NCBI GenBank assembly: GCA_014872785.1
Contig: WKFJ01000033.1
Location: 62,001-126,000 of the forward strand
Length of the DNA: 64,000 nt
Reading direction: 5' to 3'
DNA from: Alteromonadaceae bacterium
Lineage (GTDB): Bacteria; Pseudomonadota; Gammaproteobacteria; Enterobacterales; Alteromonadaceae
In this document: positions 26,319 through 35,091 of the stretch, piece after piece
How positions within the stretch are numbered: the first letter of the stretch is position 1
Layout: the number at the start of each line of letters is the position of its first letter
The notes under the pieces: model-generated
Told to the model about the DNA's origin: nothing
Seen by the model: the letters and a program-made list of their open reading frames with translations, nothing else
The model's database searches: none
Translations under genes and position numbers: made by a program

Positions 26319-27539
26319 TTAACTCTTCTTGGCTTTTTTGCCGTTTAACAAAGTACCAATGGGTGTCCAAACGACAAATAGTTGGTAGCTTACTAATCCA
26401 ATGAGCAAGGTACCGAACGAACCAATCAAATACTTCACGAAAAAATGAGTATCTACATCAAGCAGCATGAATTGAATTAGAAACAGCAAAGGCAAGTGAA
26501 TGATGTAAACCCAATATGATGAGCGAGAAATATAACGCATGATCGAATTTTGTTTATCTAGTAACGCCTTGCCAGCAACTAGGCAAAACAAGCTCATCCA
26601 TGTTGCCATGTAGGCCGTCATTAACGCTTTGCCAAGCTGCTGAGTACTAAATTCAAACACAGGTGGGCCTGCCATTAATTGCTCTAAGCTGACACTTTGC
26701 GGTACCAACTGATAATACCCTGCATAAACAGCAATGCTGGCCGGTAGCAAAAAAAGCACATACTTTTGAATGCCTTCAATAGCATCCTTGTTTGTGAATA
26801 ACGCCGCTCCGAGCAGGAAAAATACACCGAAAAAGCCAAATGACCATGCTTCTGGATAGATGCGTTCAGGTGCCGGTAGTGGTGTCGGTTGCGGCATCAC
26901 AGCGGGCACTAAAATTAGTGGAAAAACGAAGAGCAATACTTTTGCATTACACAGCGATTTCACGAGGCTCGATTCTAATAATCTTGTTTTCGCTACACCT
27001 GCTATTACCACACAAAACAGCATAAGATTAAATAAAAACCACAAGTGCATGGTACTAAATGGTGGTTGTGGTGCATCTGGATTGTTTTGCATCATCTTTA
27101 TCATTTGTAACATAGGAGAAGGGTTTTCCACACCATTGCTTGCCCATCCGATAGTCATGATGACGGCAGTTAAACACAGAGGCAAAAACACGATAAAAGG
27201 TAATCCGATACGCAGCAAACGGTGCTTCATAAAACCAACTATACCGCGTTTTTCAATGAGCATGACTGCGAAAAAACCAGCGATAATAAAGAACAACGGC
27301 ATACGGAAGGTGTGCGAAAACCAAGCTAGGGAATCCATTACAATGGAATTAACCGGATCCGCTGCTAACCAAAGGTTTTGCATCATTGGGCTGTAGGCCA
27401 AAGCTGCGTGGAAGAATATTCCTAACAACATGGCAAGCGCTCTAAGGTTGTCCATGTAGTGATATCTAATGGCCTCTAGTGGTACTTGAGACATTTTTTC
27501 AGGGCGAGCGACACCCTCGCCATTATAGACGTGTGACAT
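26319..27539 (-). CDS. Acyltransferase family 3 membrane protein
   Basis: The 406 residues show about ten TM helices and the acyltransferase-3 (PF01757) signatures: RALAMLLGIFFHAAL in the first helix with its conserved His, and the R-rich cytosolic loop MKHRLLRIGLPF. Such enzymes transfer acyl groups to extracytoplasmic glycans, for example succinyl transfer by OpgC. The substrate cannot be told from sequence. AGGAG sits seven bases before the ATG at 27539. It is the last gene downstream of the GntR-ABC operon with a 36-bp gap and could be read through from it. Confidence 0.82.
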   Translation of the reverse strand: MSHVYNGEGVARPEKMSQVPLEAIRYHYMDNLRALAMLLGIFFHAALAYSPMMQNLWLAADPVNSIVMDSLAWFSHTFRMPLFFIIAGFFAVMLIEKRGIVGFMKHRLLRIGLPFIVFLPLCLTAVIMTIGWASNGVENPSPMLQMIKMMQNNPDAPQPPFSTMHLWFLFNLMLFCVVIAGVAKTRLLESSLVKSLCNAKVLLFVFPLILVPAVMPQPTPLPAPERIYPEAWSFGFFGVFFLLGAALFTNKDAIEGIQKYVLFLLPASIAVYAGYYQLVPQSVSLEQLMAGPPVFEFSTQQLGKALMTAYMATWMSLFCLVAGKALLDKQNSIMRYISRSSYWVYIIHLPLLFLIQFMLLDVDTHFFVKYLIGSFGTLLIGLVSYQLFVVWTPIGTLLNGKKAKKS

Positions 27540-27575
27540 AATTTAACTCCTGAGTATATTTATTAAGTGATTAAA

Positions 27576-28250
27576 TTAGAGGAAGTCTTGCTTCTTCGAT
27601 TGAAAATAAAACGCAGTGCAGATTGCTGCTAGTCCAATGACTATTTCCGCTGCAAGAAAGGTCAATACGGTACTGTTCCAGTCGATCTCTTGACTGCTCA
27701 TTTGGCTGCCTATGGCGCTTATGCTGGTTAGCCAGAACCAAAATAGTGATACCGATATATTGCTAATGGTCAGCACGATTACACTGTAGGTTTCCGATTC
27801 CGTAATGATGGCGATAGCGAGAATAATTAGAAACGCAATGACCAACTCCAATAAGGCGATGCTGGCGAAGGTGACAAGTCCATTTGGAATGGTATCGACA
27901 TTTAGAATTACCCAAAATGTACTTACCGCAAGTAACAGCCAAATTACCAAAAATGCACCGACATTAATAAGCATTTTCGCCACCGTATAATCCATAGGTG
28001 AGATAGGTAAACTCATCAAAAAGGGTAGCGTTTGGCTTTTGCGTTCTTTGATTACGGTGACAAAGATCAGATGCCAACCCATAACAATAAGAGATGAAAT
28101 CAAAATCACCGCCCCCGCGTAGAAAGCACCTGTATTTTTCACCGACAACAGCGCGACTGATATCAAACCCAATAGGAAATAACCCACTAGCGCAAGCCGA
28201 TTGAAATACCAATCTTTCGCCATTACATGTTTTATCATCGGCCAATTCAT
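27576..28250 (-). CDS. ABC-2 type transporter permease
   Basis: The 224 residues contain about six hydrophobic helices, cytosolic ends and no large periplasmic domain, as in YtrC/D-like permeases. The start codon overlaps the stop of the ATPase gene by 4 nt (ATGA type), so the two are translationally coupled and surely form one transporter. In the YtrA-class operons of Firmicutes and Gammaproteobacteria these transporters respond to cell-envelope stress or peptide antibiotics. The cargo here is unknown. Confidence 0.82.
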   Translation of the reverse strand: MNWPMIKHVMAKDWYFNRLALVGYFLLGLISVALLSVKNTGAFYAGAVILISSLIVMGWHLIFVTVIKERKSQTLPFLMSLPISPMDYTVAKMLINVGAFLVIWLLLAVSTFWVILNVDTIPNGLVTFASIALLELVIAFLIILAIAIITESETYSVIVLTISNISVSLFWFWLTSISAIGSQMSSQEIDWNSTVLTFLAAEIVIGLAAICTAFYFQSKKQDFL

Positions 28251-29176
28251 GATGTTGCCTCCTGGGCGTTGTTATTTCTGCTCGCCTGTACTTCTGAGAC
28301 GAATATTTCTTCTAGCGTCATGTTTTCTACTGCTTGAATTTGGGCACCACATTTTTGATAAGTGTTGGCAACATGGTCGTCAAATCGCTTAGTGGTTATC
28401 ACGGCCTGTTTGCCCATTCTTCGCTGTTCGATAATGCCCTGCAGAGGCGGTAATACAGCATTTTCGGGGACAGTTAAGCGTATTCTGCGCCACTTCTCCA
28501 GGTAACTTTCTTTATCCTCACAACCGATGATTTTGCCTTTGTCGATAAAGGTGATTTGATCCGAAAGTTGCTCAATATCATGGGTATTGTGAGAGGAAAA
28601 AAGGATGCTTCTATCTTCGTCTAATAACACATCCATTAGTTCGTTCAGTACTTCGTGCCGGGCGACTGGGTCAAGACCAGTGGTGGGTTCATCCAGCAGT
28701 AACAACTTTGGTTTGCGCGCCAGAATCATCAATAAACCTGCTTTTACCCGCTGTCCATGAGATAAGCCTTTGATTTTTTGTTCTGCTCGTATATCAAATT
28801 TCTGCACCAACTTTTTAGCATACTGAATATCCCAGCTTGGAAAGATAGACTGCATATAATTCATGTGCCATTGCACACTGGCTTCTTGGTATAACCTCAT
28901 GTCCTCGGACGCAAAGCCAATATCCCACTTTGCCGCCACCTGCTGATTTGGCATTGGGCAACCGTTCACTGTAACTTCTCCTTGTTCGTGACGCACCAAT
29001 CCCATCAAGATGCGCATGGTCGTTGACTTACCGGCACCATTGGCTCCGATAAAGCCCATGATGGTGCCTTTGGGAAGCTGTAAGTTAATATCTTGTAAGG
29101 CGAAATGTTGATAGCGTTTGCTGACATTGCGCATATCAATAGCGAGTGCGTTTGGCGTATCCAGTGACATATTCAT
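28247..29176 (-). CDS. ABC transporter ATP-binding protein
   Basis: The 309 residues show Walker A GANGAGKST, a Q-loop region, the signature LSHGQ (in place of LSGGQ, common in the YtrB branch), Walker B LLLLDEP followed by TTGLD, and the H-loop in SSHN. A C-terminal extension (about 225-309) is probably regulatory. Its start overlaps the GntR regulator stop by 1 nt and its stop overlaps the permease start by 4 nt, so the three genes form a tight operon. Confidence 0.92.
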   Translation of the reverse strand: MNMSLDTPNALAIDMRNVSKRYQHFALQDINLQLPKGTIMGFIGANGAGKSTTMRILMGLVRHEQGEVTVNGCPMPNQQVAAKWDIGFASEDMRLYQEASVQWHMNYMQSIFPSWDIQYAKKLVQKFDIRAEQKIKGLSHGQRVKAGLLMILARKPKLLLLDEPTTGLDPVARHEVLNELMDVLLDEDRSILFSSHNTHDIEQLSDQITFIDKGKIIGCEDKESYLEKWRRIRLTVPENAVLPPLQGIIEQRRMGKQAVITTKRFDDHVANTYQKCGAQIQAVENMTLEEIFVSEVQASRNNNAQEATS

Positions 29177-29577
29177 TACTGTGGCTCCTGCTTGCTATTC
29201 GTCTGATCTTGTTTAAGCTGGCTTAGCTGTTCTGCGATGTCTTCAACGCTCATCCCCAGTGATTCTGCTATTTTCAACACTTCTAATAACTTGTTGTTCA
29301 TTTCAGCCTCTCGCAATTGTTTATCTAGATCGCTGTCATTTGATACGAAACTCCCTTTCCCTGGTTGGGTGTAGATCACGCCTTGGCTCTCTAGCTCTTG
29401 ATAGGCACGTTTAACGGTGATCACGCTTACTTTGATGGACACCGCCAGTTCCCTGATTGAAGGCAGTTTGTGCCCGGCAGGCCAGTCTCCTAGCGATATT
29501 CGCCGTTTTATTTGCTCAATAATTTGCAAATACATTGGGCTACCATCGGCCTGCGATAAAATAAATTCGTTATCCAT
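29176..29577 (-). CDS. GntR-family regulator, YtrA subfamily
   Basis: The 133 residues have an N-terminal winged-helix (about 12-76, with PSIRELAVSIKVSVITVKRAYQELE) and only a short helical C-terminal tail. This size and shape are typical of YtrA-type GntR repressors that control their own ABC operon. Upstream lies a cluster of repeated half sites (29585-29663) that fits autoregulation. The inducer is unknown. Confidence 0.9.
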   Translation of the reverse strand: MDNEFILSQADGSPMYLQIIEQIKRRISLGDWPAGHKLPSIRELAVSIKVSVITVKRAYQELESQGVIYTQPGKGSFVSNDSDLDKQLREAEMNNKLLEVLKIAESLGMSVEDIAEQLSQLKQDQTNSKQEPQ

Positions 29578-29584
29578 TTACACT

Positions 29585-29663
29585 TTAACTGTACATATCG
29601 TATATGCACAGTATACACGGATATGTACACCTGACAACTGTGTATAGGTGATATGCACAGTAG
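29585..29663. promoter_or_regulatory. Repeat-rich operator/promoter region of the GntR-ABC operon
   Basis: ATATGCACAGTA occurs at 29602-29613 and again at 29651-29662, 49 bp apart. GTACATAT-CG-TATATGCAC and ATATGTACAC/GTGTAT elements lie between and around them. This GTGTA/TACAC content resembles YtrA-class operators. Confidence 0.55.
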
Positions 29664-29738
29664 AGTTGTATTTTCACGCGCTAACTATCTGAAATTAAAG
29701 CTAATTAAATCGTGTAAAAAAATGTGCGTTTCTGAGGT

Positions 29739-29760
29739 TGGGCAGTGTGTACACTGCCCA
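29739..29760. terminator. Perfect 22-bp palindrome, terminator or operator
   Basis: TGGGCAGTGT-GT-ACACTGCCCA has perfect 10-bp arms. It lies 43 bp beyond the stop of the DJ-1 gene (minus strand). No immediate T-run follows on that strand, so a protein-binding role is possible; the centre GTGTACAC resembles the GntR-type half sites next door. Confidence 0.45.
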
Positions 29761-29802
29761 TTTAGGATGATTTGGGTTTAGAGAGTACTTCGAAGACAAT
29801 GA

Positions 29803-30477
29803 TTATTGCGATAGCATAGAAACCATATTAGTGGCGACACCATGGGCGCTCGCTGGGTTTTGTCCGGTGACCAATCTTTGATCAACCACCACATTTTCTA
29901 GCCAAGGCTGCACTTTGCTATAACCTTTTGCTTTTCTGGCTAAGCTTTCTTCAAGTAAAAATGGAATTTTACTTATGGTACCGAAGTCTATTTCTTCCTC
30001 GCGAGTAAACCCGGTAACGCGTTTATCTGCAAGCAGCGTTTCGCCACTTTGCAATGTGATGGGAAGTAGGGCTGCCGGGCCGTGGCAGACGGCGCCAATG
30101 ATACCGTTATTTTCATACAATGTGGCGGCTAAGTTAGCAAAGCCAGAATCTTCAGCCAAATCACTCAATAAGCCAAAGCCTCCGGGATAGAAGATGGCGT
30201 CGTATCGGGTAATGTCGATGTCATTCAGAGGTACGCTATTCTGTAACTGAGCTTTGACCGCTTCGTCTGCAAGTATGTTGCTATTAACGTCGTCGCCCTC
30301 GATGTCTTCGCCGTAAATAGGAACTGCGCCGCCTTTGATGGACGCGATTTGAAATGTAAAACCGGCTTTGATGAATACCGCCAAAGCATGAGTCAACTCT
30401 GGTGCGTATGTACCGTTGGCTTCATCAGTGTTTCCAAGCGTAGCGTGATTGGTGACGGGAATAAGAATCGTAGTCAT
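29803..30477 (-). CDS. DJ-1/PfpI family protein (Hsp31-like)
   Basis: The 224 residues carry a class I glutamine-amidotransferase-like fold with the nucleophile elbow AVCHGPAAL (C131, H132) and an upstream acidic/glycine loop FYPGGFG. This is the ThiJ/PfpI group related to Hsp31 chaperone/glyoxalase proteins, which act on methylglyoxal or damaged proteins. Which activity applies here is not visible. AGGAG lies about seven bases upstream of the ATG. The gene appears monocistronic. Confidence 0.87.
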   Translation of the reverse strand: MTTILIPVTNHATLGNTDEANGTYAPELTHALAVFIKAGFTFQIASIKGGAVPIYGEDIEGDDVNSNILADEAVKAQLQNSVPLNDIDITRYDAIFYPGGFGLLSDLAEDSGFANLAATLYENNGIIGAVCHGPAALLPITLQSGETLLADKRVTGFTREEEIDFGTISKIPFLLEESLARKAKGYSKVQPWLENVVVDQRLVTGQNPASAHGVATNMVSMLSQ

Positions 30478-30593
30478 TATAAACTCCTAGTGTCTTTCAT
30501 CAGTTTAACTAGGAGTATTATATTTGTTGCTATTCGATGTGATAATTGGCTATTTAGTTAAATTACTATTGCTGAGTAACAACAATGAGCTAG

Positions 30594-30845
30594 TTAGAAG
30601 AGTTCTACCATTCCCCCTTCATTTACTCCTGAGCGTTCATTAAGCTCCATAAGCACCATATCTTTTAGCTCATGCAGGTCTTCCATTTCTAATGAACGAA
30701 GCTCGAGTTTCTTGAACACTCTTCTGGATATAAGATCTTTTGCGGCGCAATTACTGTGGGCAATACCTTTTTGCGGTACGGTGACCGGGCGCCCCTTTTC
30801 TGCGTTGTCATTCATGATATTTTCTTGGCAAAAGATACATCTCAT
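30594..30845 (-). CDS. Small CxxC/HxxC protein, 83 aa
   Basis: The family is not recognised. The N-terminus MRCIFCQE holds a CxxC, and HSNCA a HxxC about 27 residues later, a spacing that could bind one zinc. The rest is a charged helix (about 37-80). GAGG lies at a long distance from the start. Nothing overlaps it on the other strand with better coding character. A DNA- or protein-binding accessory role is possible but not shown. Confidence 0.55.
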   Translation of the reverse strand: MRCIFCQENIMNDNAEKGRPVTVPQKGIAHSNCAAKDLISRRVFKKLELRSLEMEDLHELKDMVLMELNERSGVNEGGMVELF

Positions 30846-31029
30846 TTGATAGAAGCCTCGTTTAGTTTTCCCATATTTGTTTTAACGGCGGCAAGATTAA
30901 AGAAACTCAAAAATAATAACAATGGGTTAAATAGGGACAAAGATGATGAAGAATGAATTAATAAGGAATGTGGAGAAGCTTGAATCTAATGTGAACAAAA
31001 AGAGTGGATATTGAGGAGTTGGAAAGGAT

Positions 31030-31058
31030 AAACCCAATGTCCTAGAGGGCATTGGGTT
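31030..31058 (-). terminator. Terminator of the DUF2306-like gene
   Basis: AACCCAATG and CATTGGGTT arms (9 bp, perfect) lie just past the stop at 31070 of the minus-strand gene, with a short T-rich tail on that strand. Confidence 0.6.
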
Positions 31059-31069
31059 CACATTTCAGA

Positions 31070-31555
31070 TTACGGCTTGTTTTTCTTCAGCCATAAAAAC
31101 TTAGCGGTATAACCAATTAAGAAGATGATTAAAAACGCCAGATAAAACTTCTTAAGCAGCGGGTCTTGATGATCAGTCAAGTAAGGGTCTCCCACTGGTA
31201 AGCGCAACAATCCGTCTGTAATAGCTGGGATCATGTGAAATAGTAATGTCGCGGTATAACAAAAAGCCTGAAAATAAGGGGCAATTTTTTCAAGGAAGCT
31301 GATTTTGGTAACCAAGAAACCACCCGCCAAGGCCAGCAATGTAAGTACCGCCAATGCATGAGCGGGACCAAATCCGCCGTGCTTGTAGATAAACAGTGCT
31401 GTTGCAGCAGCAATAAAAGTACAGACTAGGTAAACAAGACCGGTGGTGTTTTCTAGCCGAATAATTTTGTGTATTGCTAAGGTATAAAAGCCCGAGAGTA
31501 GGGCAATAATTGCGATTCCAGTATGGATCCAACCAAGTAGGGTTATTTCAGGCAT
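31070..31555 (-). CDS. Multi-pass membrane protein, DUF2306-like
   Basis: The 161 residues form about five TM helices with a conserved-looking HTGIAI start, a GFGPAHALA loop and histidines near membrane faces (HTG, HKH region, LLFHMIP). This resembles small DUF2306-type proteins whose function is unknown; haem binding has been suggested for similar His-bearing helices, but this is speculation. It lies 52 bp downstream of the SDR gene in the same direction and is probably co-transcribed. Confidence 0.65.
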   Translation of the reverse strand: MPEITLLGWIHTGIAIIALLSGFYTLAIHKIIRLENTTGLVYLVCTFIAAATALFIYKHGGFGPAHALAVLTLLALAGGFLVTKISFLEKIAPYFQAFCYTATLLFHMIPAITDGLLRLPVGDPYLTDHQDPLLKKFYLAFLIIFLIGYTAKFLWLKKNKP

Positions 31556-31607
31556 TGGATTTTCCTATTGTTGTTGTGGATGTTTTTTCATCAGCTTAAT
31601 GAAGCTG

Positions 31608-32483
31608 TTAAAGCATTTCAATTTTTTGCTCTAATATGTGCTGCAAGAGCGGGCTTTTTGTTGCTCGCTCGAAAGCCTCGTCTATTAATTTCGCGCGTTT
31701 TTGCGTTACGGGGCGGTAGTTCGGATGCGTGAAAATATAGAGTTCTTTGTCGTTAAGAGCTTCCACTACACGCTTGCCTACAATCGACACATCAATTCCG
31801 TTTTCGACCGCTTGTTTGGCCTTGCTTGCCGCGGCACTTTGACTAGACGATGGTTTTTTATCTGTTTGATACTGGGCTTGGCGATTGCGATAAGATTCGT
31901 GAATACGCGTTTGCACGAAAGCTGGACACAAGGCCGACACGGCGATGCCAAAGGGAGCCAATTCAACGGCCCAGGCTTCGGTTAATGACACAACCGCGGT
32001 TTTGGTCGCGGTATAGGCTCCGGCAAAAGGGACGCCACCCATTCCCGCCATAGAAGCAACGTTTACTATCCAACCACCTTCTTGTTGTTCTTTCATTAGT
32101 GGTACCATGGTCTTCGCGCCGTAAACCACACCCATCAAATTAACGTCTAAAGTCCACTGCCAACCCTTGGCATTATTGTGTTCAACCGCGCCTACTTCGC
32201 CACCAACACCGGCATTGTTAACTACCATGTGCACTTTACCGAATCTCTCTAGTGTTTTTTCAGCGACTGTTTGCCATTGTCCTTCACTTGCAACATCTAA
32301 AGGCAGTGCGAGTACTTGTGCACCTAAATCCAAAAGTGTTTGCTCTGCTTTTTGAAGATTGTTTGGGTCTATATCGGCGATGACCACATTCATTTTTTCG
32401 TTTGCTAAAGCCGTTGCAATAGATAAACCAATACCCTCGGCGCCGCCACTGATAACGGCTGTTTTACCTGCGAATTGGGACAT
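31608..32483 (-). CDS. Short-chain dehydrogenase/reductase
   Basis: The 291-residue protein has the SDR Rossmann motif SGGAEGIG (TGxxxGxG class), NNAGVGG, the catalytic Ser in NVASM and YTATK with catalytic Tyr and Lys. A C-terminal extension of about 60 residues exceeds the usual 250 and resembles the DHRS/acetoin-dehydrogenase-like branch. NAD(P)H-dependent; substrate unknown. It is upstream of the DUF2306-like membrane protein in one likely transcript. Confidence 0.88.
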   Translation of the reverse strand: MSQFAGKTAVISGGAEGIGLSIATALANEKMNVVIADIDPNNLQKAEQTLLDLGAQVLALPLDVASEGQWQTVAEKTLERFGKVHMVVNNAGVGGEVGAVEHNNAKGWQWTLDVNLMGVVYGAKTMVPLMKEQQEGGWIVNVASMAGMGGVPFAGAYTATKTAVVSLTEAWAVELAPFGIAVSALCPAFVQTRIHESYRNRQAQYQTDKKPSSSQSAAASKAKQAVENGIDVSIVGKRVVEALNDKELYIFTHPNYRPVTQKRAKLIDEAFERATKSPLLQHILEQKIEML

Positions 32484-32740
32484 AGTGTTTCCTGCTAATT
32501 TTTTATTTTTGTAGGGTGATTACAGCATAGTGGCTAATACGTTTTGTGCCTACTAATTTTTTAAACGGCTGTTTAAATTCTTTAGAAAGGTTTTCAATTT
32601 ACGATCGTTTTGTCTGTGCTAGAGAATAAAGAAGGATACTCGACTACATGTACTTCCATCAAAGAACGTGAGTTCGCCGCGAATGCTTGCTATGGTTGAT
32701 TGCTGAACCAGCTAGTGGAAACAGGGAAGGAAAAGTCGTA

Positions 32741-33172
32741 ATGAATTTGGTAAAGGTTTTTCCGGTGCGTGGTGACATTAATTTGGCACCTATATCAGAG
32801 CTTCGGAAAAAAGCGAAAGTCAGCGAGAAAAACTGGTTCAATAAAAAGGTTGAAGATGAAGTTTTAAGGCAGCAGATTAAAGACGCTTGCGGGCATCAGA
32901 GCGCAAGTCGCATTAACTATACACGCTGCTTAGGAACTGTGGCTCAGCATACGGATGATTCAGATTTGTCTTCGCGCTTTATTGTAATCAGTACTACAGA
33001 AAAGGCGGCGTTAACTATTCAAACTGATGACGAAGCGGAGATTGTAAAAATTGAGCCTGGTTATGTTTATCAGTTTAATGATTTCTGCTTGCACGCCCTT
33101 GTCAGTGGTGACAGTGATGAAAACAAAAACAACCCGGGTTATGTCGAACTTTTCACTGTGGATATGGGGTGA
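32741..33172 (+). CDS. Hypothetical protein with HxD...H pattern
   Basis: GGAAGG before ATG 32741 supports this start; an upstream in-frame TTG/ATG at 32687 looks less likely. The 143 residues include QHTDDSD and, about 55 residues later, CLHAL within a beta-rich frame. This HxD...H spacing is reminiscent of cupin or 2-oxoglutarate/Fe(II) enzymes, but the protein is short and the assignment weak. There is no signal peptide. It appears to be a stand-alone gene. Confidence 0.6.
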   Translation: MNLVKVFPVRGDINLAPISELRKKAKVSEKNWFNKKVEDEVLRQQIKDACGHQSASRINYTRCLGTVAQHTDDSDLSSRFIVISTTEKAALTIQTDDEAEIVKIEPGYVYQFNDFCLHALVSGDSDENKNNPGYVELFTVDMG

Positions 33173-33371
33173 TTTTGGGCACTGTCAATTTTTAGTTTAG
33201 TTCCTATCTCGATGTTATTTTTTAGTCAATTTCCGTATATCCCGCGCCAATAAAGACCTTAGCAAAAATATAGGTTTTTTCACAAGGTTTGGCATGAAGC
33301 TTGTTTGTATTAAGTCAAAGAAAGCTAACGCGCTACCGAAGCCAATTTGTTGACGAACACGGGAGAATCCA

Positions 33372-33560
33372 ATGTCAAAACTGATCTCGAATATTGAAGC
33401 TCTATCCGAGACATTATCCGAAAAACAACTCGTGCAATTTCTAGATATTATGGATGCCATGACCGTAATGGTGGACGACGCCAAAAAGATTAAGAAAGAC
33501 TATGCCTCACAAGCTAGTATTGATTTTGAAGTCCCTGCAGATTTAAAGTATTTGCATTAG
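33372..33560 (+). CDS. Small hypothetical helical protein, 62 aa
   Basis: GGGAG six bases before the ATG and a clean helical composition (LSETLSEKQLVQFLDIMDAM) support a real gene. No Cys, TM segment or known motif is present. It lies alone between the HxD protein and the kinase-like gene. Its function is unknown. Confidence 0.55.
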   Translation: MSKLISNIEALSETLSEKQLVQFLDIMDAMTVMVDDAKKIKKDYASQASIDFEVPADLKYLH

Positions 33561-33716
33561 AAGAACTCCTAAACTAACGACTCAAGATATTTTCGATATT
33601 TTGAGCAATGTGCTTTAGATGCAATCCTTAGAGTATGGATATGAATCAATTGTAGTTTTATCTATACTCTAGAGGTTAGGTTTTTAAGGCTAAAGTGAAA
33701 ACTGGCAAAGAAGCCC

Positions 33717-34682
33717 CTACAGATATTTCAATTGTTTTAAAGCTAACTGAGTTTGCTCATCCATAAAGGGGGTTATTCTGGCGTGTTGGGGACTCCACCC
33801 GGCGAGAAATCGATGGTAGTCCGCCCAAGCAACAGGCAGCAAACTGCGCCATTTATCTTCGATTATTTTGCAATCATCATAAGTTAAACTCCACAGTGCA
33901 CCGCGCTTAAACTCTGTAAAATAAAGCTCTACCAAACGCTCGTAGTCTGTGTAAAGTTCCTTATTAGTCAGTACACTGCACAGCAACAGAACCAAATCCT
34001 GTACCCCAATTCCACCTCCCGCGTATTGAAAGTCATATGCTGCGGCTTGAGATTCATCATCAAAAAACAAGAAATTTGCGAGCTTAGCGTCGCCGTGAAT
34101 GATGGTTTTGTAGTTGTGCTCATGCAGTAATGCATCGATTTTTTCAGCATGCATCTTCAAACTGCCAAAGGCCATATTTGCCAGTTCATCGGGACGGGTT
34201 GCGAGATGCCAATAGCCTCCTGTTGCCCACAATTTTTCTGGCTTGCTGTAGATATGATTGCCGTGAAAATTGCCTAACCACTTGATACAGGAATTGATCC
34301 CTTTGCGAGTTACTTGTCGATGGTTTCTTGTAAATCCAGCCTCACACAAATCTTCAAGAAACAAAAGGTATTGCCCTTCGTTTGCAGTGAAGTCGTAGTA
34401 AGCATTTAGATGTTCAGCGACACGGCAATCGCGTCTGCATCTTTGCGCAAAACCTTCATAAAAGGCAATTTCTACCTGGTAGGAGCGCAGCTTTCTTTGA
34501 TGGCTTAAATCACTTACCCAGCCTCTGGGGTGTATGATAGTTTCGGGTGGGTTAACCAGCTTAAGGATGACGTTTTTGTTGCTTTTAATATCCTTGTATC
34601 GACTAATTTCGCCATAGTCACTCCACAGTGATTGAATGACGTTTTGTTTCTCTAGGTGAGTAGGTAACAAGGGGGCGGTCAC
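33717..34682 (-). CDS. Aminoglycoside phosphotransferase/choline-kinase-fold protein
   Basis: The 321 residues from GTG 34682 show the protein-kinase-like fold of APH/EcKinase enzymes: a Lys-bearing strand VILKLV, the catalytic loop HGDAKLANF (Asp as base, Asn for metal) and AYDFQYAG, where DFQ replaces the DFG-type metal Asp motif. It should phosphorylate a small molecule or be a related pseudo-enzyme; it is not recognisable as a resistance gene. It starts 2 bp after the ferredoxin stop, so the pair is translationally coupled. Confidence 0.8.
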   Translation of the reverse strand: MTAPLLPTHLEKQNVIQSLWSDYGEISRYKDIKSNKNVILKLVNPPETIIHPRGWVSDLSHQRKLRSYQVEIAFYEGFAQRCRRDCRVAEHLNAYYDFTANEGQYLLFLEDLCEAGFTRNHRQVTRKGINSCIKWLGNFHGNHIYSKPEKLWATGGYWHLATRPDELANMAFGSLKMHAEKIDALLHEHNYKTIIHGDAKLANFLFFDDESQAAAYDFQYAGGGIGVQDLVLLLCSVLTNKELYTDYERLVELYFTEFKRGALWSLTYDDCKIIEDKWRSLLPVAWADYHRFLAGWSPQHARITPFMDEQTQLALKQLKYL

Positions 34683-34684
34683 GG

Positions 34685-34939
34685 CTAGTCAGTGCCAATT
34701 TCAATGTCTGAAGTTGGAATACAAACGCAGGGAAGTATCTCTTCTTGTTCATCGTAGAATGCCAGAGGATCGACGACATATTTGACTTCACCTGAGAACT
34801 TCTTGGTGCGGCATACACCGCAAAAACCTTGACGGCAATTGTACTCAGCAGGAAGTCCATTCTCTTCCATGCACTCGAGTAATGATTTTTGTCCCGTATA
34901 TGTAATAACGGTTTGAGAATTTATTGTTATTTTGCTCAT
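34685..34939 (-). CDS. [2Fe-2S] ferredoxin, YfaE-like, 84 aa
   Basis: Plant-type ferredoxin pattern: C(x4)C(x2)C in YNCRQGFCGVCR and a fourth Cys about 28 residues later in ILPCVC. The length matches YfaE, which maintains the diferric-tyrosyl cofactor of class Ia ribonucleotide reductase and normally follows nrdB. Here no nrd gene is nearby, and the next gene, 2 bp away, encodes a small-molecule-kinase-like protein. An electron-transfer role is certain in outline; the partner is not. Confidence 0.85.
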   Translation of the reverse strand: MSKITINSQTVITYTGQKSLLECMEENGLPAEYNCRQGFCGVCRTKKFSGEVKYVVDPLAFYDEQEEILPCVCIPTSDIEIGTD

Positions 34940-35091
34940 TGAATGTGGGACGAATTGTCACCGGTGCGGTGTAACTATTTTAATTGTGGCTTAGCTTAAA
35001 TAGGGTAACAGCTGACGGTAGGATCACAAAGAGGAAAGTGAATCAGTTGGAATTGTTTCGTTTAACATTGACGATATTGGAAGCCAGTCTT

